DNA of 64,000 nucleotides, taken from assembly GCA_027924025.1 (NCBI GenBank), contig AP026970.1:3699025-3763024 (forward strand). The letters are read 5' to 3'. Positions 52,923-62,962 of this stretch are shown in pieces (the first letter of the stretch is position 1; every line of letters starts with the position of its first letter). The position numbers were made by a program, and so were the translations under genes. This DNA comes from Comamonadaceae bacterium OS-4 (GTDB lineage Bacteria; Pseudomonadota; Gammaproteobacteria; Burkholderiales; Burkholderiaceae_C). A model generated the notes under the pieces. The model saw nothing but the letters and a program-made list of their open reading frames with translations, was not told the origin of the DNA and did not search any database.

Positions 52923-52958
52923 GGACTCCATCGCGTTTTGAGTTATTTTGAGGAGTCC
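52923..52958 (+). promoter_or_regulatory. Hairpin that occludes the RRM gene Shine-Dalgarno
   Basis: GGACTCC (52923-52929) pairs perfectly with GGAGTCC (52952-52958) across a 22-nt loop. The right arm contains most of the Shine-Dalgarno AGGAG (52951-52955), 7 nt before the ATG at 52963. Melting of this stem would be needed for translation. Confidence 0.6.
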
Positions 52959-52962
52959 CTCC

Positions 52963-53421
<459 letters not shown>

Positions 53422-53445
53422 GCCAGGAACTGCTTCTGCAGAACT

Positions 53446-53471
53446 AAAAAGGGACCCTCGGGTCCCTTTTT
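53446..53471 (+). terminator. Intrinsic terminator of the RRM gene
   Basis: An 11-bp perfect stem AAAAAGGGACC / GGTCCCTTTTT with loop CTCG. Being A/T-flanked on both sides it can also end the leftward SDR transcript. Confidence 0.9.
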
Positions 53472-53489
53472 GCATGGTGGCCTCTACAT

Positions 53490-54266
53490 TCAGGCTTCGT
53501 CTGCCCTGCGTTTACGCGGACGTCCCGCCAAAACACGGTCAAACCATGCATCAGGCAAGGCCCGCAGCATCTTTGCAACCCAACCCATCTGCCATGGAAT
53601 CACGCGGTAGCGATCACCGCGTTGCACCGCGTCGAAGGCTTTATCTGCAAAAACCTCCGGCCGCATCAAGAATGGCATGGAGTACCGATTCTGTCGGGTC
53701 AACGGCGTGTCGATATAACCGGGGCAAATCGTCACCACCTGCACACCACTGGCACGCAGCTCCCCGCGCAACGATTCGCAATAGGCAATAACGGCTGCTT
53801 TGCTTGCGCAATAGGCTCCGTGCCCGGGTAATCCACGAATACCGGCCACGCTGCCAATCCCTACCAGACGACCGGAACCCCTCTGCTCCATCGCACGCAC
53901 AAAAGGGTGGAAAGTGGCTGCCAACCCGAGGTTGTTGGTGGCGAAAGTGCGCTGCATAACGTCCAGATCAGTCCGCACACCGGTATCCATCCCAATACTG
54001 ATGCCCGCATTGGCCACCACCACATCCGGCAGGCCTTGCGCCTGAATACATTGCTGCCCGGCAGCGACGATGCTCTCGATATCAGACACATCGGCGCTGT
54101 AAACCTGGAAACGTTGGGGATCCAGCTTCTCGGCTTGCGTCCATGTGTGAATCTCCGCCGTACGGCGAGCCGCCAGTGCAAGCGAATAACCCGCGTCGTA
54201 GAACCGCTTGGCAAGCGCTTGGCCGATGCCGCTGGAGGCGCCTGTGATGAAAATCAGTGGAGGCAT
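53490..54266 (-). CDS. Short-chain dehydrogenase/reductase
   Basis: A 258-residue classical SDR. The cofactor motif is FITGASSGIGQALAKRF (TGxxxGxG), with NAG in VVVANAGISIG. The catalytic tetrad includes Ser in GIGSVAGIRGLPGHGA, Tyr and Lys in AYCASKAAVIA. The C-terminus is basic (AGRPRKRRADEA). The Arg-rich region after beta-2 (AARRTAEI) favours NADP. It lies downstream of lptC on the same strand, 27 bp away, in the place normally taken by lptA; its substrate is unknown. Confidence 0.9.
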   Translation of the reverse strand: MPPLIFITGASSGIGQALAKRFYDAGYSLALAARRTAEIHTWTQAEKLDPQRFQVYSADVSDIESIVAAGQQCIQAQGLPDVVVANAGISIGMDTGVRTDLDVMQRTFATNNLGLAATFHPFVRAMEQRGSGRLVGIGSVAGIRGLPGHGAYCASKAAVIAYCESLRGELRASGVQVVTICPGYIDTPLTRQNRYSMPFLMRPEVFADKAFDAVQRGDRYRVIPWQMGWVAKMLRALPDAWFDRVLAGRPRKRRADEA

Positions 54267-54293
54267 ATGACCATTCGTTGAATGCTGTTGGAG

Positions 54294-54911
54294 TCAGCGT
54301 TTGCTCGGAATCAAAGTGCCTCGCACCCGACCTTGCAGACGCATGGTTTGCTGCACATTGTCAAAGTCCAAGCTGTCTGCGGTGAAAACATCTTGGCCGC
54401 GATGCAGCTCCACAGGCTTGTGGGACTTTACTTGCTCAGTGTCCATAAAGGCATGCAAAAACTCTCCGCGGTATTCGGAGCGGGGCTGTGCGGGCGCCGA
54501 GCCTGCCGCAGTCACCGCCTCTCGAACGACCACCGCGTTGCCCATGAGCTGTACCTCTGAGCCATCTTCGTTGGCCAAGCCTTTATTGGCCGTCGCCGTC
54601 GTCAAGCGACCACTGGCGTCAAAAGAGCGGATGCGGATAGCATCAATTTCCATCCACTTGGTGTCCGGGTAGTGTTTGGCGACATCGCCCGCCACCTCGG
54701 ATCGCAAGCGGCCTGTTGCATCAAAGGTTTTCACCTTGAAACCATGCATGAAATAGTCGGGCTCGTGCCCGCGCACCCGCTCCGGCACTTGAGGCCCTGA
54801 TACAGGCGTACTCCGCACCAACCAATAGGTGCCCAGAGCCAGTACGCCCATCACCAACACAGGAAGGTACAGCATGAGCCGCTCACACGCGGCGTACAAA
54901 ATGCCTTTCAC
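54294..54911 (-). CDS. lptC: LPS export ABC transporter periplasmic protein LptC
   Basis: A 205-residue bitopic inner-membrane protein with a GTG start overlapping the kdsC stop. One helix (about 12-32, LMLYLPVLVMGVLALGTYWL) anchors a periplasmic beta-jellyroll. The characteristic start of that domain is PDYFMHGFKVKTFDATGRLR, then HYPDTKWMEIDAIRIRSFDA. The domain passes LPS from LptBFG to LptA. Unusually lptA and lptB do not follow; an SDR gene does. Confidence 0.93.
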   Translation of the reverse strand: MKGILYAACERLMLYLPVLVMGVLALGTYWLVRSTPVSGPQVPERVRGHEPDYFMHGFKVKTFDATGRLRSEVAGDVAKHYPDTKWMEIDAIRIRSFDASGRLTTATANKGLANEDGSEVQLMGNAVVVREAVTAAGSAPAQPRSEYRGEFLHAFMDTEQVKSHKPVELHRGQDVFTADSLDFDNVQQTMRLQGRVRGTLIPSKR

Positions 54912-55453
54912 CGCAAATAAGGCTTCAGGAGCCCCGCGTAGCGACCACTGGCGACCAACAAGACGTCACACACCTCACGCACGGCCCCATGACCGCCAGC
55001 AGCACAGGTCACGTAATGGGCGCGACCACTCACCTCCGCATGGGCATTCACCGGAGCACAAGCAAAGCGAGCGCGCTCCATCATGGGCAGATCCGGCCAG
55101 TCATCGCCCATCGCCGCGGCGTGGTCCCAAGTCAGCCCCAATTCGGTCAGAATTTCTTCGGCGGCCGGTTGTTTGTCTTCTGTTCCGAAACGCGCATGGT
55201 GTACGCCCAGCGCCTGGAGACGGACCCGCAGCGCGGGCGAGTCTCGCCCGGTTACTACGGCAGGCGTGATGCCCGCTTTTTGCAGCAGCTTCAGTCCGTG
55301 GCCATCCAAGGTGTTAAAGCGCTTGCTGGTTTCACCCTCCGCAGTGAAATGCAAGCCGCCGTCCGTCAATACGCCATCGACGTCGAGAAACAGAATACGA
55401 ATGTCTTGCGCTTTGAGCAGCAGCTCTGCGGAGAAGTTGAGAAGAGGTGTCAT
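54908..55453 (-). CDS. kdsC: 3-deoxy-D-manno-octulosonate 8-phosphate phosphatase
   Basis: A 181-residue HAD-family phosphatase in Kdo synthesis. Motif I is LFLDVDGVLTDGGLHF with the nucleophile Asp, motif II is VTGRDSPALRVRL, and motif IV is AAMGDDWPDLPMM. It forms tetramers and lacks a cap domain, as typical for KdsC. The ATG at 55453 overlaps the kdsD stop by one base (TGATG), and its stop overlaps the lptC GTG start. The three genes therefore form one coupled unit for Kdo and LPS transport. Confidence 0.95.
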   Translation of the reverse strand: MTPLLNFSAELLLKAQDIRILFLDVDGVLTDGGLHFTAEGETSKRFNTLDGHGLKLLQKAGITPAVVTGRDSPALRVRLQALGVHHARFGTEDKQPAAEEILTELGLTWDHAAAMGDDWPDLPMMERARFACAPVNAHAEVSGRAHYVTCAAGGHGAVREVCDVLLVASGRYAGLLKPYLR

Positions 55454-56454
55454 CAAATGACCTTGGCCCGCATCAAATCATTGCTGTTCACTGCGCCGCA
55501 CAAGCGGCCGGCTTCGTCGACCACCAAGACGCTGGTAATACGGCGTGCCTCCATGAGATCCGCAGCATCAACCGCCAAGGCGTGCGCACCAATAGTGCAG
55601 GGGGCTGCGTGCATGACCTCCGCTGCGGTTTTGCCCCGCAAGTCGGCGCCTTGCTCCACCAAGCGACGCAAATCACCGTCGGTGAAAATGCCCAGAATAT
55701 CACCGGCTTCTGACACGACCGCCGTGGCGCCCAAGCCTTTGCTGCTCATTTCGCGCATTAGCTCGCTGAAGTTTGCACCGGGCAACACGCGGGGCACGGC
55801 ATCGCCACTGCGCATGACATCCGACACATGCGTTAGCAACTTGCGCCCCAAGGCCCCGCCCGGGTGCGAACGGGCAAAGTCCTCCGCCCGGAACCCGCGC
55901 GCATCCAACAGCGCCACCGCCAATGCATCTCCCATCGCGAGTTGGGCGGTGGTACTTGCGGTGGGTGCCAAGTTCAAAGGGCATGCCTCTTTGCTGACTG
56001 CGGTATCAATCCAGAGGGTGGCATGTAGCGCCATCGTGCTTTGGCTATTGCCGGTCATGGCGACCAAGGGGATCCCGAGGCGCTTGAGCACCGGCAGGAT
56101 CGCAGCCACCTCCTGTGACTCCCCGCTGTTGGAAATCATGAGCACCAAATCGGAGGTGGTGACCATGCCCAAATCGCCATGGCTGGCCTCACCCGGATGC
56201 ACAAACATCGCGGGGGTTCCGGTAGAAGCCAGGGTGGCGGCTATCTTTCGGCCTACATGCCCACTCTTACCCATGCCCATGACGACGACACGGCCCGGGA
56301 TCTGCAAAATGGCTTCAACTGCCCGGCTAAAGCCCTGCCCCACACGGGCTTTCAACCCCTGTATGGCCGCAGCCTCGATATCAAATGTTTCATGGGCGAG
56401 GTCAATAGCCCGCTGGGCATTGAAAGCGGGAGCCGCTGCAGTGGATGCTGTCAT
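55453..56454 (-). CDS. kdsD: D-arabinose-5-phosphate isomerase
   Basis: A 333-residue enzyme that converts ribulose-5-phosphate to arabinose-5-phosphate, the first step of Kdo synthesis. The SIS domain (about 45-180) shows VVMGMGKSGHVGRKIAATLA, ASTGTPAMFVHPGEASHGDL and SNSGESQEV. Two CBS domains follow (about 205-330). It is first in kdsD-kdsC-lptC. The divergent gene is a Kef-type antiporter starting 43 bp away, a conserved arrangement in Burkholderiales. Confidence 0.95.
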   Translation of the reverse strand: MTASTAAAPAFNAQRAIDLAHETFDIEAAAIQGLKARVGQGFSRAVEAILQIPGRVVVMGMGKSGHVGRKIAATLASTGTPAMFVHPGEASHGDLGMVTTSDLVLMISNSGESQEVAAILPVLKRLGIPLVAMTGNSQSTMALHATLWIDTAVSKEACPLNLAPTASTTAQLAMGDALAVALLDARGFRAEDFARSHPGGALGRKLLTHVSDVMRSGDAVPRVLPGANFSELMREMSSKGLGATAVVSEAGDILGIFTDGDLRRLVEQGADLRGKTAAEVMHAAPCTIGAHALAVDAADLMEARRITSVLVVDEAGRLCGAVNSNDLMRAKVI

Positions 56455-56497
56455 CCCGTCATTTTATAGAGCGCATGTCTCTTGCTAGTATCCGTAG

Positions 56498-58486
56498 ATG
56501 TCCGGTTTAGAAATTACTCTGCTCTACTTGTTGGCCGCGGTGCTCGGCGTTGTGGTGTGCCGCTCGCTGAAGTTGCCCCCCATGCTGGGATATCTGGCGG
56601 TGGGCGTGGTGATTGGACCCAACGCCTTGGCACTTTCGCAGAACTCGGAAGCGGTAAGGCACCTTGGGGAATTTGGCGTCGTTTTTTTGATGTTCGTGAT
56701 CGGGCTGGAGTTCAACCTGCCGCGTCTGCGCGCTATGCGACAGCATGTTTTCGGTCTCGGGCTCTTGCAAGTAACCCTCACCATTTTGCTGGCAACCGGC
56801 CTGACTCTAGGGTTATCGATCTGGCTGTCCGGTCCATGGAGCTTGGGTTGGCAAGCCGCGTTGGCCCTCTCAAGTGCGCTCGCAATGAGCAGCACGGCAA
56901 TCGTCGTGAAGCTCATGATCGAGAGATTGGAGATGGAGTCTGAACACGGCAAACGGGTGATGGGCGTTTTGCTGTTTCAGGACTTGGCGGTGGTGCCGCT
57001 GCTGGTGTTGATACCCGCGCTCAGCGCTTCTGGTGAGGCTTTGTTTGAAGCACTGGCGTGGGCGGCAGTGAAAGCCACCGTGCTGGTGACGGTGTTGCTG
57101 GTGGGTGGCCAGCATTTGATGCGGCGTTGGCTCACCATCGTCGTCAGGCGCAAGAGCGACGAGCTGTTTGTTCTCAATTTGTTGCTCATCACGCTCGGAC
57201 TGGCCTGGTTGACCGAGATGGCTGGCCTGAGCTTGGCGCTGGGCGCGTTTATCGCCGGCATGCTGATTTCCGAGACCGAGTACAAGCACCAGGTGGAGAC
57301 CGATATCCGCCCCTTTCACGACGTGCTGCTCGGCTTGTTTTTCATCAGCATCGGCATGCTTCTGGACTGGAGATTGGTCTTGGAACGATGGCCGCTGGTG
57401 TTGCTGCTGCTGGTGGTGCCCACCGTGTTCAAAGCGGCCATGGTTGCAGCTATCGCGCGGGTTCTGGGCTCGACGGCGGGGGTTTCGATCCGTACCGGGC
57501 TTTATCTTGCGCAGGCGGGGGAGTTCGGTTTTGTGTTGCTGACCTTGGCGCAAAAGAACGCATTGGTTCCGCCGGAGCTGCTGAACCCGATTCTGGCGGC
57601 TATGGTGCTGTCGATGTTGATCACGCCGTTTATCGTGATGAACACCAACCGGATTGTGATGAAGCTGGTGAGCAGTGAGTGGTTGCAACAGTCACTGCAA
57701 ATGACCTCGATTGCCCGCAAATCGATCAACGCCAACCGGCACGTGATCATTTGCGGCTATGGGCGTTGCGGCCAGAACTTGGCGCGCATGTTGGAGCGGG
57801 AAGGGATTCCCTACATGGCCCTTGACCTGGACCCCGATCGGGTGCGGCAGGCGGCCGCTGCCGGTGACTCCGTGGTATTCGGTGACGCAGCGCGCCTGCA
57901 AGCGCTGATGGCAGCTGGCTTGGCGCGTGCAAGCGCTGTCGTTATTACTTATTTGGATGTACCCGGCGCACTCAAGGTTTTGGCCAACACCCGCTCCCAT
58001 GCGCCTCAGGTGCCGGTGATTGTGCGCACCCAGGACGACCAAAATCTGGAAAAACTCCAAGAGGCTGGCGCGACCGAAGTGGTCCCGGAAGCCATCGAAG
58101 GCTCCCTGATGCTGGCGAGTCACGCATTGGCGCTGGTGGGGGTACCGATGCGGCGCGTTATCCGCATCGTGCAGGAACAGCGCGATGCGCGTTACAACCT
58201 GCTCAAAGGCTTCTTTCATGGCGCGGACGACAACTCCGTCGATGAGTTGCAGAACGAGCGGCTTGCCACTGTCAGTCTTCCCGCTGCGTTCAAGTCCAGT
58301 GGGCAACCGGTCGCGGCTTTTCAACTCGAGCGCCTCGGGGTTCGGCTGGTCAGCCTGCGGCGCGCCAACGGTGCACAGGTCACAGTGGACGAGTCGGTCT
58401 GCATCCAAGGCGGGGACACCCTGGTACTCAGTGGCAAGGCCGTCGAATTGGCGACCGCTGAACAAAAACTGCTGAAAGGCCTATAA
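56498..58486 (+). CDS. Kef-type K+/H+ antiporter (CPA2) with RCK domain
   Basis: A 662-residue inner-membrane protein. About 12-13 helices form the CPA2 domain (1-385), beginning [20 protein letters not shown] and holding [15 protein letters not shown] and the [19 protein letters not shown] exchange region. An RCK/TrkA-N domain follows with [20 protein letters not shown], then a TrkA-C domain. It resembles KefB/KefC/YbaL efflux systems gated by nucleotide or glutathione adducts. No KefF/KefG ancillary gene is adjacent. An intrinsic terminator follows. Confidence 0.92.
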   Translation: MSGLEITLLYLLAAVLGVVVCRSLKLPPMLGYLAVGVVIGPNALALSQNSEAVRHLGEFGVVFLMFVIGLEFNLPRLRAMRQHVFGLGLLQVTLTILLATGLTLGLSIWLSGPWSLGWQAALALSSALAMSSTAIVVKLMIERLEMESEHGKRVMGVLLFQDLAVVPLLVLIPALSASGEALFEALAWAAVKATVLVTVLLVGGQHLMRRWLTIVVRRKSDELFVLNLLLITLGLAWLTEMAGLSLALGAFIAGMLISETEYKHQVETDIRPFHDVLLGLFFISIGMLLDWRLVLERWPLVLLLLVVPTVFKAAMVAAIARVLGSTAGVSIRTGLYLAQAGEFGFVLLTLAQKNALVPPELLNPILAAMVLSMLITPFIVMNTNRIVMKLVSSEWLQQSLQMTSIARKSINANRHVIICGYGRCGQNLARMLEREGIPYMALDLDPDRVRQAAAAGDSVVFGDAARLQALMAAGLARASAVVITYLDVPGALKVLANTRSHAPQVPVIVRTQDDQNLEKLQEAGATEVVPEAIEGSLMLASHALALVGVPMRRVIRIVQEQRDARYNLLKGFFHGADDNSVDELQNERLATVSLPAAFKSSGQPVAAFQLERLGVRLVSLRRANGAQVTVDESVCIQGGDTLVLSGKAVELATAEQKLLKGL

Positions 58487-58517
58487 GGTCCGCCGGACTT
58501 GGGCGCACAATAGGCCC

Positions 58518-58538
58518 GCGCCACCTTGGCGCTTTTTT
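58518..58538 (+). terminator. Intrinsic terminator between the Kef gene and apt
   Basis: Stem GCGCCA / TGGCGC with loop CCT, followed by TTTTTT. It ends only 12 bp before the apt ATG, so any apt transcript starting upstream must pass it; either it ends the Kef transcript or attenuates apt. Confidence 0.85.
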
Positions 58539-58550
58539 CATGAGTTTTCT

Positions 58551-59105
58551 ATGCAACATCTGAGCATTAATCAGTATCTTCGTGACCACATCCGGACCGT
58601 TCCAGATTGGCCGACGCCGGGAGTGCAGTTCCGCGACATCACCCCTTTGCTGCAAGATGCCAAGGTATTCCGGGTCTTGATCGACGCCTTCGTGCACCGT
58701 TATATGGATCCGGCTATGCGGCCTGATGTCGTCGCGGGGCTGGATGCACGTGGCTTTATTTTGGGTGCTGTAGTCGCCTATGAGCTCAACATCGGCTTTG
58801 TGCCGATCCGGAAAAAGGGCAAACTGCCCTTCACCACCGTCGAAGAGACCTACGAGCTGGAATACGGCAGCGCGACGGTGGAGCTCCATACCGATGCAGT
58901 CAAGCCGGGTGACCGGGTCCTTTTGATCGACGACCTGATCGCCACCGGGGGCACCATGATGGCGGGGAGAAAGCTATTGGAACGCCAAGGCGCCCATGTG
59001 ATGGAAGGTGCTGCCATCGTAGACCTGCCGGAGTTGGGTGGCTCGCAAAAGCTGCGTGACTCGGGCTTGCCGCTGTTTACCTTGGTGGACTTTTCCGGCC
59101 ACTGA
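58551..59105 (+). CDS. apt: Adenine phosphoribosyltransferase
   Basis: A 184-residue purine salvage enzyme converting adenine and PRPP to AMP. The N-terminus [20 protein letters not shown] with ITPLLQD is diagnostic. The flexible loop is [20 protein letters not shown]. The PRPP-binding motif is [14 protein letters not shown]. It sits downstream of the Kef gene behind a terminator and upstream of a convergent hypothetical gene. The ATG at 58551 has no strong Shine-Dalgarno because the terminator T tract lies close by. Confidence 0.95.
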   Translation: MQHLSINQYLRDHIRTVPDWPTPGVQFRDITPLLQDAKVFRVLIDAFVHRYMDPAMRPDVVAGLDARGFILGAVVAYELNIGFVPIRKKGKLPFTTVEETYELEYGSATVELHTDAVKPGDRVLLIDDLIATGGTMMAGRKLLERQGAHVMEGAAIVDLPELGGSQKLRDSGLPLFTLVDFSGH

Positions 59106-59137
59106 AAGCAGCACGGTTAACGGCGGACCGAACCGGC

Positions 59138-59806
59138 TCAGTTCAGTTCGCCGTACTGTGTCGTACCCAAAGGAAACAAGCGCTCGTTCAACTCGGCATC
59201 ACTGAAGCGCACGGGGGCTGGATTGCGCTTGGCAGACTTGATGATCTCTCCGGGCGCAGACAATGCCGGCACAGCGGGCACTGATGACAGTGCCCGCTTG
59301 AAAGCCTCAATTTCAGAGGGCTGAAGCGGCTCAAATCGTTCTACTTGGCGAGCACTGGCATCTGAATGGGCAGGCAGCGCCTGCTCACTCATGCCGAGTT
59401 GCTCGTTGATGCGCCAGTACATGGCGGTCACCAGCAGGTCATGGCGATTCTTCGCAATTTTCCCGATATGGTTTTCGATGCCAAGCAGCAACTTGGCATC
59501 GCGCACATTGTGCTCCGCCAAATCCACCATGATCAGGTACTGTCGTCCCCGTGAGTCCAGGGACAAAACTTTGAACTTGTAGCTGCCGGACAGGAGTCCT
59601 GCGCCTGTCATCGACTCACGGACAACGGCATACAACGATTCTCGGCGTTCAATACGTTCTGCCTTGCGGCCATGTGGCTCTTGCGCGTCTCCGGCAAGCG
59701 CTTTTTTGGTGCGGATGCGGGAGCCGGAATTGCGTCCGGTTGGGGCGCCAGGCGCGGCAACATCTGTGGTATCTGCCGAACGACTGAACCAGTTGAAAAA
59801 AGACAT
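59138..59806 (-). CDS. Conserved-looking hypothetical protein beside mnmE
   Basis: A 222-residue soluble protein from the ATG at 59806. It opens MSFFNWFSRSADTTD. A low-complexity basic stretch (residues about 20-50, GRNSGSRIRTKKALAGDAQE) leads to a compact domain (about 55-140) with SLYAVVRESMTGAGLLSGSY, KFKVLSLDSRGRQYLIMVDL and the AMYWRINEQLGM helix. The tail is proline/alanine-rich and ends LFPLGTTQYGELN. I recognise no named family. It is 36 bp from the mnmE stop on the same strand, so it may be the last gene of the rpmH-to-mnmE unit. Confidence 0.65.
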   Translation of the reverse strand: MSFFNWFSRSADTTDVAAPGAPTGRNSGSRIRTKKALAGDAQEPHGRKAERIERRESLYAVVRESMTGAGLLSGSYKFKVLSLDSRGRQYLIMVDLAEHNVRDAKLLLGIENHIGKIAKNRHDLLVTAMYWRINEQLGMSEQALPAHSDASARQVERFEPLQPSEIEAFKRALSSVPAVPALSAPGEIIKSAKRNPAPVRFSDAELNERLFPLGTTQYGELN

Positions 59807-59842
59807 CAGAACAAGTCCTTCCCTTGAAAGCACGGCACCCGA

Positions 59843-61249
59843 CTACTTGCCAATACAAAACTTCGAAAAAATGACGCCCAGCAAGTCATCGGCACCGAAT
59901 TCACCCGTGATCCGGTTGAGCGCATTCTGACCCAAACGCAGCTCTTCGGCGAGCAGGTCCAAGGCGTTACTGCCGTTCGCCAGCAAATCAGAAGCGTGCG
60001 CCAAATGATCGGCCACTTCCTTCAATGCATGCAAATGGCGCTGGCGTGCGATAAAGGTTCCCCCTTGGGCGGGCTGCCAACCCGCCGCTTCCAACAGGCG
60101 TGAGCGCAGGGTGTCAAGGCCCGCACCGGTCTTCGCAGAAAGCACAAGCCCCTCGTCAGAAGAAGCCTGAGGTTGTGCATCGGCTTTGTTCCAGACATGG
60201 ATGACCGGCACCTTTTGGGGCAGCTTTTGGGCTAGCGTTGCCGCTATGTCTGCGTCAGCTGCTATGTAATCAGGAGCGCTGCAACGGGTTAGGTCGTGCA
60301 AAAACACAACGGCGTCTGCGGCAGTAATGGCCTCCCAGGCACGGGCAATGCCGATTTGCTCCACCGCATCGTCGCTTTCGCGCAGACCCGCCGTGTCGAT
60401 GATGTGCAGAGGCACCCCCTCGATCTGGATCGTTTCCTGCACTTTGTCGCGGGTGGTCCCGGCGATCGGCGTCACGATAGCGAGCTCGGCGCCCGCAAGG
60501 GCGTTGAGCAAGGACGATTTACCGGCATTCGGCTGCCCGGCAATCACCACCTTCATGCCCTCACGCAGCAGCGCGCCTTGTGCAGCTTTGGCTTGCACCG
60601 CGAGCAACGCGGTTTGCAAGCGCTGCAACTGGCCAACTGCATCCGCTTTTTCAAGGAAATCAATTTCCTCTTCGGGAAAATCCAGCGTGGCCTCCACCAG
60701 CATGCGCAGGTGAATCAGGGCATCGCGCAAGGAGGCGACCTGCTTGGAAAAAACGCCCGAAAGAGACTGGCTGGCACTGCGTGCAGCGGCTTCGGTGCTG
60801 GCATCGATCAAGTCCGCAATCGCTTCCGCTTGGGCGAGATCGAGTTTGTTGTTCAGAAACGCACGTTGGGTGAATTCACCGGGATCTGCCAAACGCAAGG
60901 CAGGCAAAACCATACCTTCACCATCGGGTCCGGGCTGTGCGGCGACCTCGAGGCAGCGGGCGACCAGAAGCTGCAAAACGACCGGCCCACCATGCGCTTG
61001 AAGCTCAAGAACATCTTCGCCAGTGAAGGAACGGGGCCCCGGAAAAAACAAAGCCAGTCCATGGTCAATGGGCTGGCCTTGCGCGTCCGGGAAGGGAAGG
61101 TAGGTCGCTTCGCGCGGCCGCAGTGTGCGACCGAAAAACGCCTCAGCGAACGCGCGCAGTGATTTGCCGCTCACCCTCACGATGCCGACAGCGCCACGGC
61201 CTGAGGCCGTAGCGATGGCAGCAATCGGGTCCGTATGCCGTGACAGCAC
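59843..61249 (-). CDS. mnmE: tRNA uridine-5-carboxymethylaminomethyl modification GTPase
   Basis: A 468-residue enzyme with a GTG start giving [20 protein letters not shown]. With MnmG it installs cmnm5 on wobble U34. The folate-binding N-domain is residues 1-120. The G domain has [16 protein letters not shown] (G1), GTTRDKV (G2), DTAGLRE (G3) and NKAD (G4). The C-terminal motif is FCIGK with the conserved Cys. The stretch [19 protein letters not shown] between G3 and G4 is encoded by an interspersed repeat (60231-60283). It follows yidC by 15 bp. Confidence 0.95.
   Translation of the reverse strand: MLSRHTDPIAAIATASGRGAVGIVRVSGKSLRAFAEAFFGRTLRPREATYLPFPDAQGQPIDHGLALFFPGPRSFTGEDVLELQAHGGPVVLQLLVARCLEVAAQPGPDGEGMVLPALRLADPGEFTQRAFLNNKLDLAQAEAIADLIDASTEAAARSASQSLSGVFSKQVASLRDALIHLRMLVEATLDFPEEEIDFLEKADAVGQLQRLQTALLAVQAKAAQGALLREGMKVVIAGQPNAGKSSLLNALAGAELAIVTPIAGTTRDKVQETIQIEGVPLHIIDTAGLRESDDAVEQIGIARAWEAITAADAVVFLHDLTRCSAPDYIAADADIAATLAQKLPQKVPVIHVWNKADAQPQASSDEGLVLSAKTGAGLDTLRSRLLEAAGWQPAQGGTFIARQRHLHALKEVADHLAHASDLLANGSNALDLLAEELRLGQNALNRITGEFGADDLLGVIFSKFCIGK
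60231..60283 (+). repeat. Short interspersed repeat, copy 7, inserted in frame in mnmE
   Basis: It contains GCTAGCGTTGCCGCTATGTC and then AGCTGCTATGTAATCAGGAG followed by CGCT. The second part is almost identical to the end of copy 4 read in reverse (GCTATGAATTCAGGAGCGCT). It encodes a variable loop of the G domain. Confidence 0.65.
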
Positions 61250-61264
61250 CTCGTCCCGGCCCGA

Positions 61265-62962
61265 TTACTTGAACTTCGGCAGATTGAACTGCGGTGGCAC
61301 GCCCATGCGGGTGTTGATGATCCACTGCTGTGCAATCGACAGAATGTTATTGGTGATCCAGTACAGCACCAAGCCAGACGGGAAGAAGAAGAACATCACG
61401 CTGAACGCCAGCGGCATGAACCACATCATCTTGGCTTGCAAAGGATCCGGAGGTGCCGGGTTCAGTGCGGTTTGCAGCAGCGTCGTCAAGGTCATGACCA
61501 CGGGCAGAATGAAGAAGGGATCAGGCGAAGACAAGTCTTTGATCCACAAGATCCAGGGCGCATTGCGCATTTCTACGCTGGACAAGAGTACCCAGTACAA
61601 GGCAATGAACACAGGAATCTGGATCATGATGGGGAAGCAGCCGCCCATGGGGTTGACCTTTTCCTCGCGGTAGATCTTCATCATTTCCTGCTGCATCTGC
61701 TGCGGATTGTCCTTAAGGCGCTCACGCATCTCCATGATGCGCGGGTTCACCGCCTTCATCTTGGCCATGCTGGCGTACGCTTTGGCATTGAGCCAGTAGA
61801 ACGCAATCTTCAGCAACAGCACCAAGGCCACGATAGACCAGCCCCAGTTCTGGATGAAGCTGTGCAGCTTGTCGAGCAACCAGTACAAGGGCTTGGCCAG
61901 AATGGCCAACCAGCCATAGTCCTTCACCAGTTCCATGCCGGGAGCCAAAGCTTCAAGCTTCTTCTCTTCTTGAGGGCCGACAAACAGTTTGGCTTCCACC
62001 GCCTTGGTTTGACCCGGAGCCACCGTTTCCAGCGGGGTAATCATGGTGGCGCGGTAGCAGCAATCAGCGACGGTCGCCCCCACATCTTTGGCATCCAGAG
62101 AGAACGTCCGTTTCACATCCGCAGGCAAGATCCAGGCGCTGGCGAAGTAATGCTGCACCATGGCGATGTAGCCGTTGGTACTTTCCTTCTCAAAATCAGC
62201 ATTCCCTTTTTTGATATTGCTGAACTCCACCTTCTGGTACTTCTTGAGGTCGGTGTAAACCGCAGGGCCTGTGAAAGTGGAATAGAACGAGGACTCACCA
62301 GCTGGCTTGTTGCCGTCACGCACCAGTTGCAAATACAACTGGGGGTTCAGGGCCGTCGCGCCGGTGTTGATCACCTCATGTTTGACGGCGATGTCGTATG
62401 CACCACGACGCAATGTGTAGGTCTTCACGAGCTTGATACCGCCCGTGTCTTGCGAGGTGAAAACAATTTTGAGCTCGTCTTGCCCGTCTTTGAGCGCCTT
62501 GTCACCACTCACCGCCATCACCGACTTGTGGGTCGGGAAGCTGTCAGGCGCAGCACCACCGATCAAACCGGTCTGCGCTTGGTAATAGCGATCCTTGGTG
62601 TCGTCCAACAAGACGAAGTTGCGTGTCTTGTCGTTGGAGTCCAAATACTGCAAGAACTCGGTCCGCACCAACGCACCGCCCAGGGTGTCGAACGTCATTT
62701 TGAGCACATCCGTGCTGACCTCAAAACGCTCGGACGCCACGGCTGGAGTCAACGCAGACACCGGAGCCTGGCCTGCTACCACTGGCGCAGCCGGCACGCC
62801 GGCCGATGCACTCGCCGCGGGAGCCGGAGCTGAGGCCGCTTTTTGTGCAGGATTAGGGAAGAAAGTGGCTTGCTTTCCGTTGTGGATCTGCCATTGGTCC
62901 CACAACAGGACCATGGAGAACCCAAAGATCACCCACAAAATGGTGCGGCGAATATCGTTCAT
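61265..62962 (-). CDS. yidC: Membrane protein insertase YidC
   Basis: A 565-residue inner-membrane insertase. An N-terminal anchor (TILWVIFGFSMVLLWDQWQI) leads to the large periplasmic P1 domain (about 60-340). Five core helices follow with PLYWLLDKLHSFIQNWGWSI, the conserved Arg region KMKAVNPRIMEMRERLKDNP, FPIMIQIPVFIALYWVL and LVLYWITNNILSIAQQW. It ends with a basic tail (FNLPKFK). Its ATG overlaps the yidD stop by 4 bp. The order rpmH-rnpA-yidD-yidC-mnmE is the classical near-origin cluster. Confidence 0.97.
   Translation of the reverse strand: MNDIRRTILWVIFGFSMVLLWDQWQIHNGKQATFFPNPAQKAASAPAPAASASAGVPAAPVVAGQAPVSALTPAVASERFEVSTDVLKMTFDTLGGALVRTEFLQYLDSNDKTRNFVLLDDTKDRYYQAQTGLIGGAAPDSFPTHKSVMAVSGDKALKDGQDELKIVFTSQDTGGIKLVKTYTLRRGAYDIAVKHEVINTGATALNPQLYLQLVRDGNKPAGESSFYSTFTGPAVYTDLKKYQKVEFSNIKKGNADFEKESTNGYIAMVQHYFASAWILPADVKRTFSLDAKDVGATVADCCYRATMITPLETVAPGQTKAVEAKLFVGPQEEKKLEALAPGMELVKDYGWLAILAKPLYWLLDKLHSFIQNWGWSIVALVLLLKIAFYWLNAKAYASMAKMKAVNPRIMEMRERLKDNPQQMQQEMMKIYREEKVNPMGGCFPIMIQIPVFIALYWVLLSSVEMRNAPWILWIKDLSSPDPFFILPVVMTLTTLLQTALNPAPPDPLQAKMMWFMPLAFSVMFFFFPSGLVLYWITNNILSIAQQWIINTRMGVPPQFNLPKFK

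Noticed and set aside
54989..56488. A 499-codon open frame opposite kdsC-kdsD
   Set aside because: It spans two well-supported genes and has no recognisable motif.
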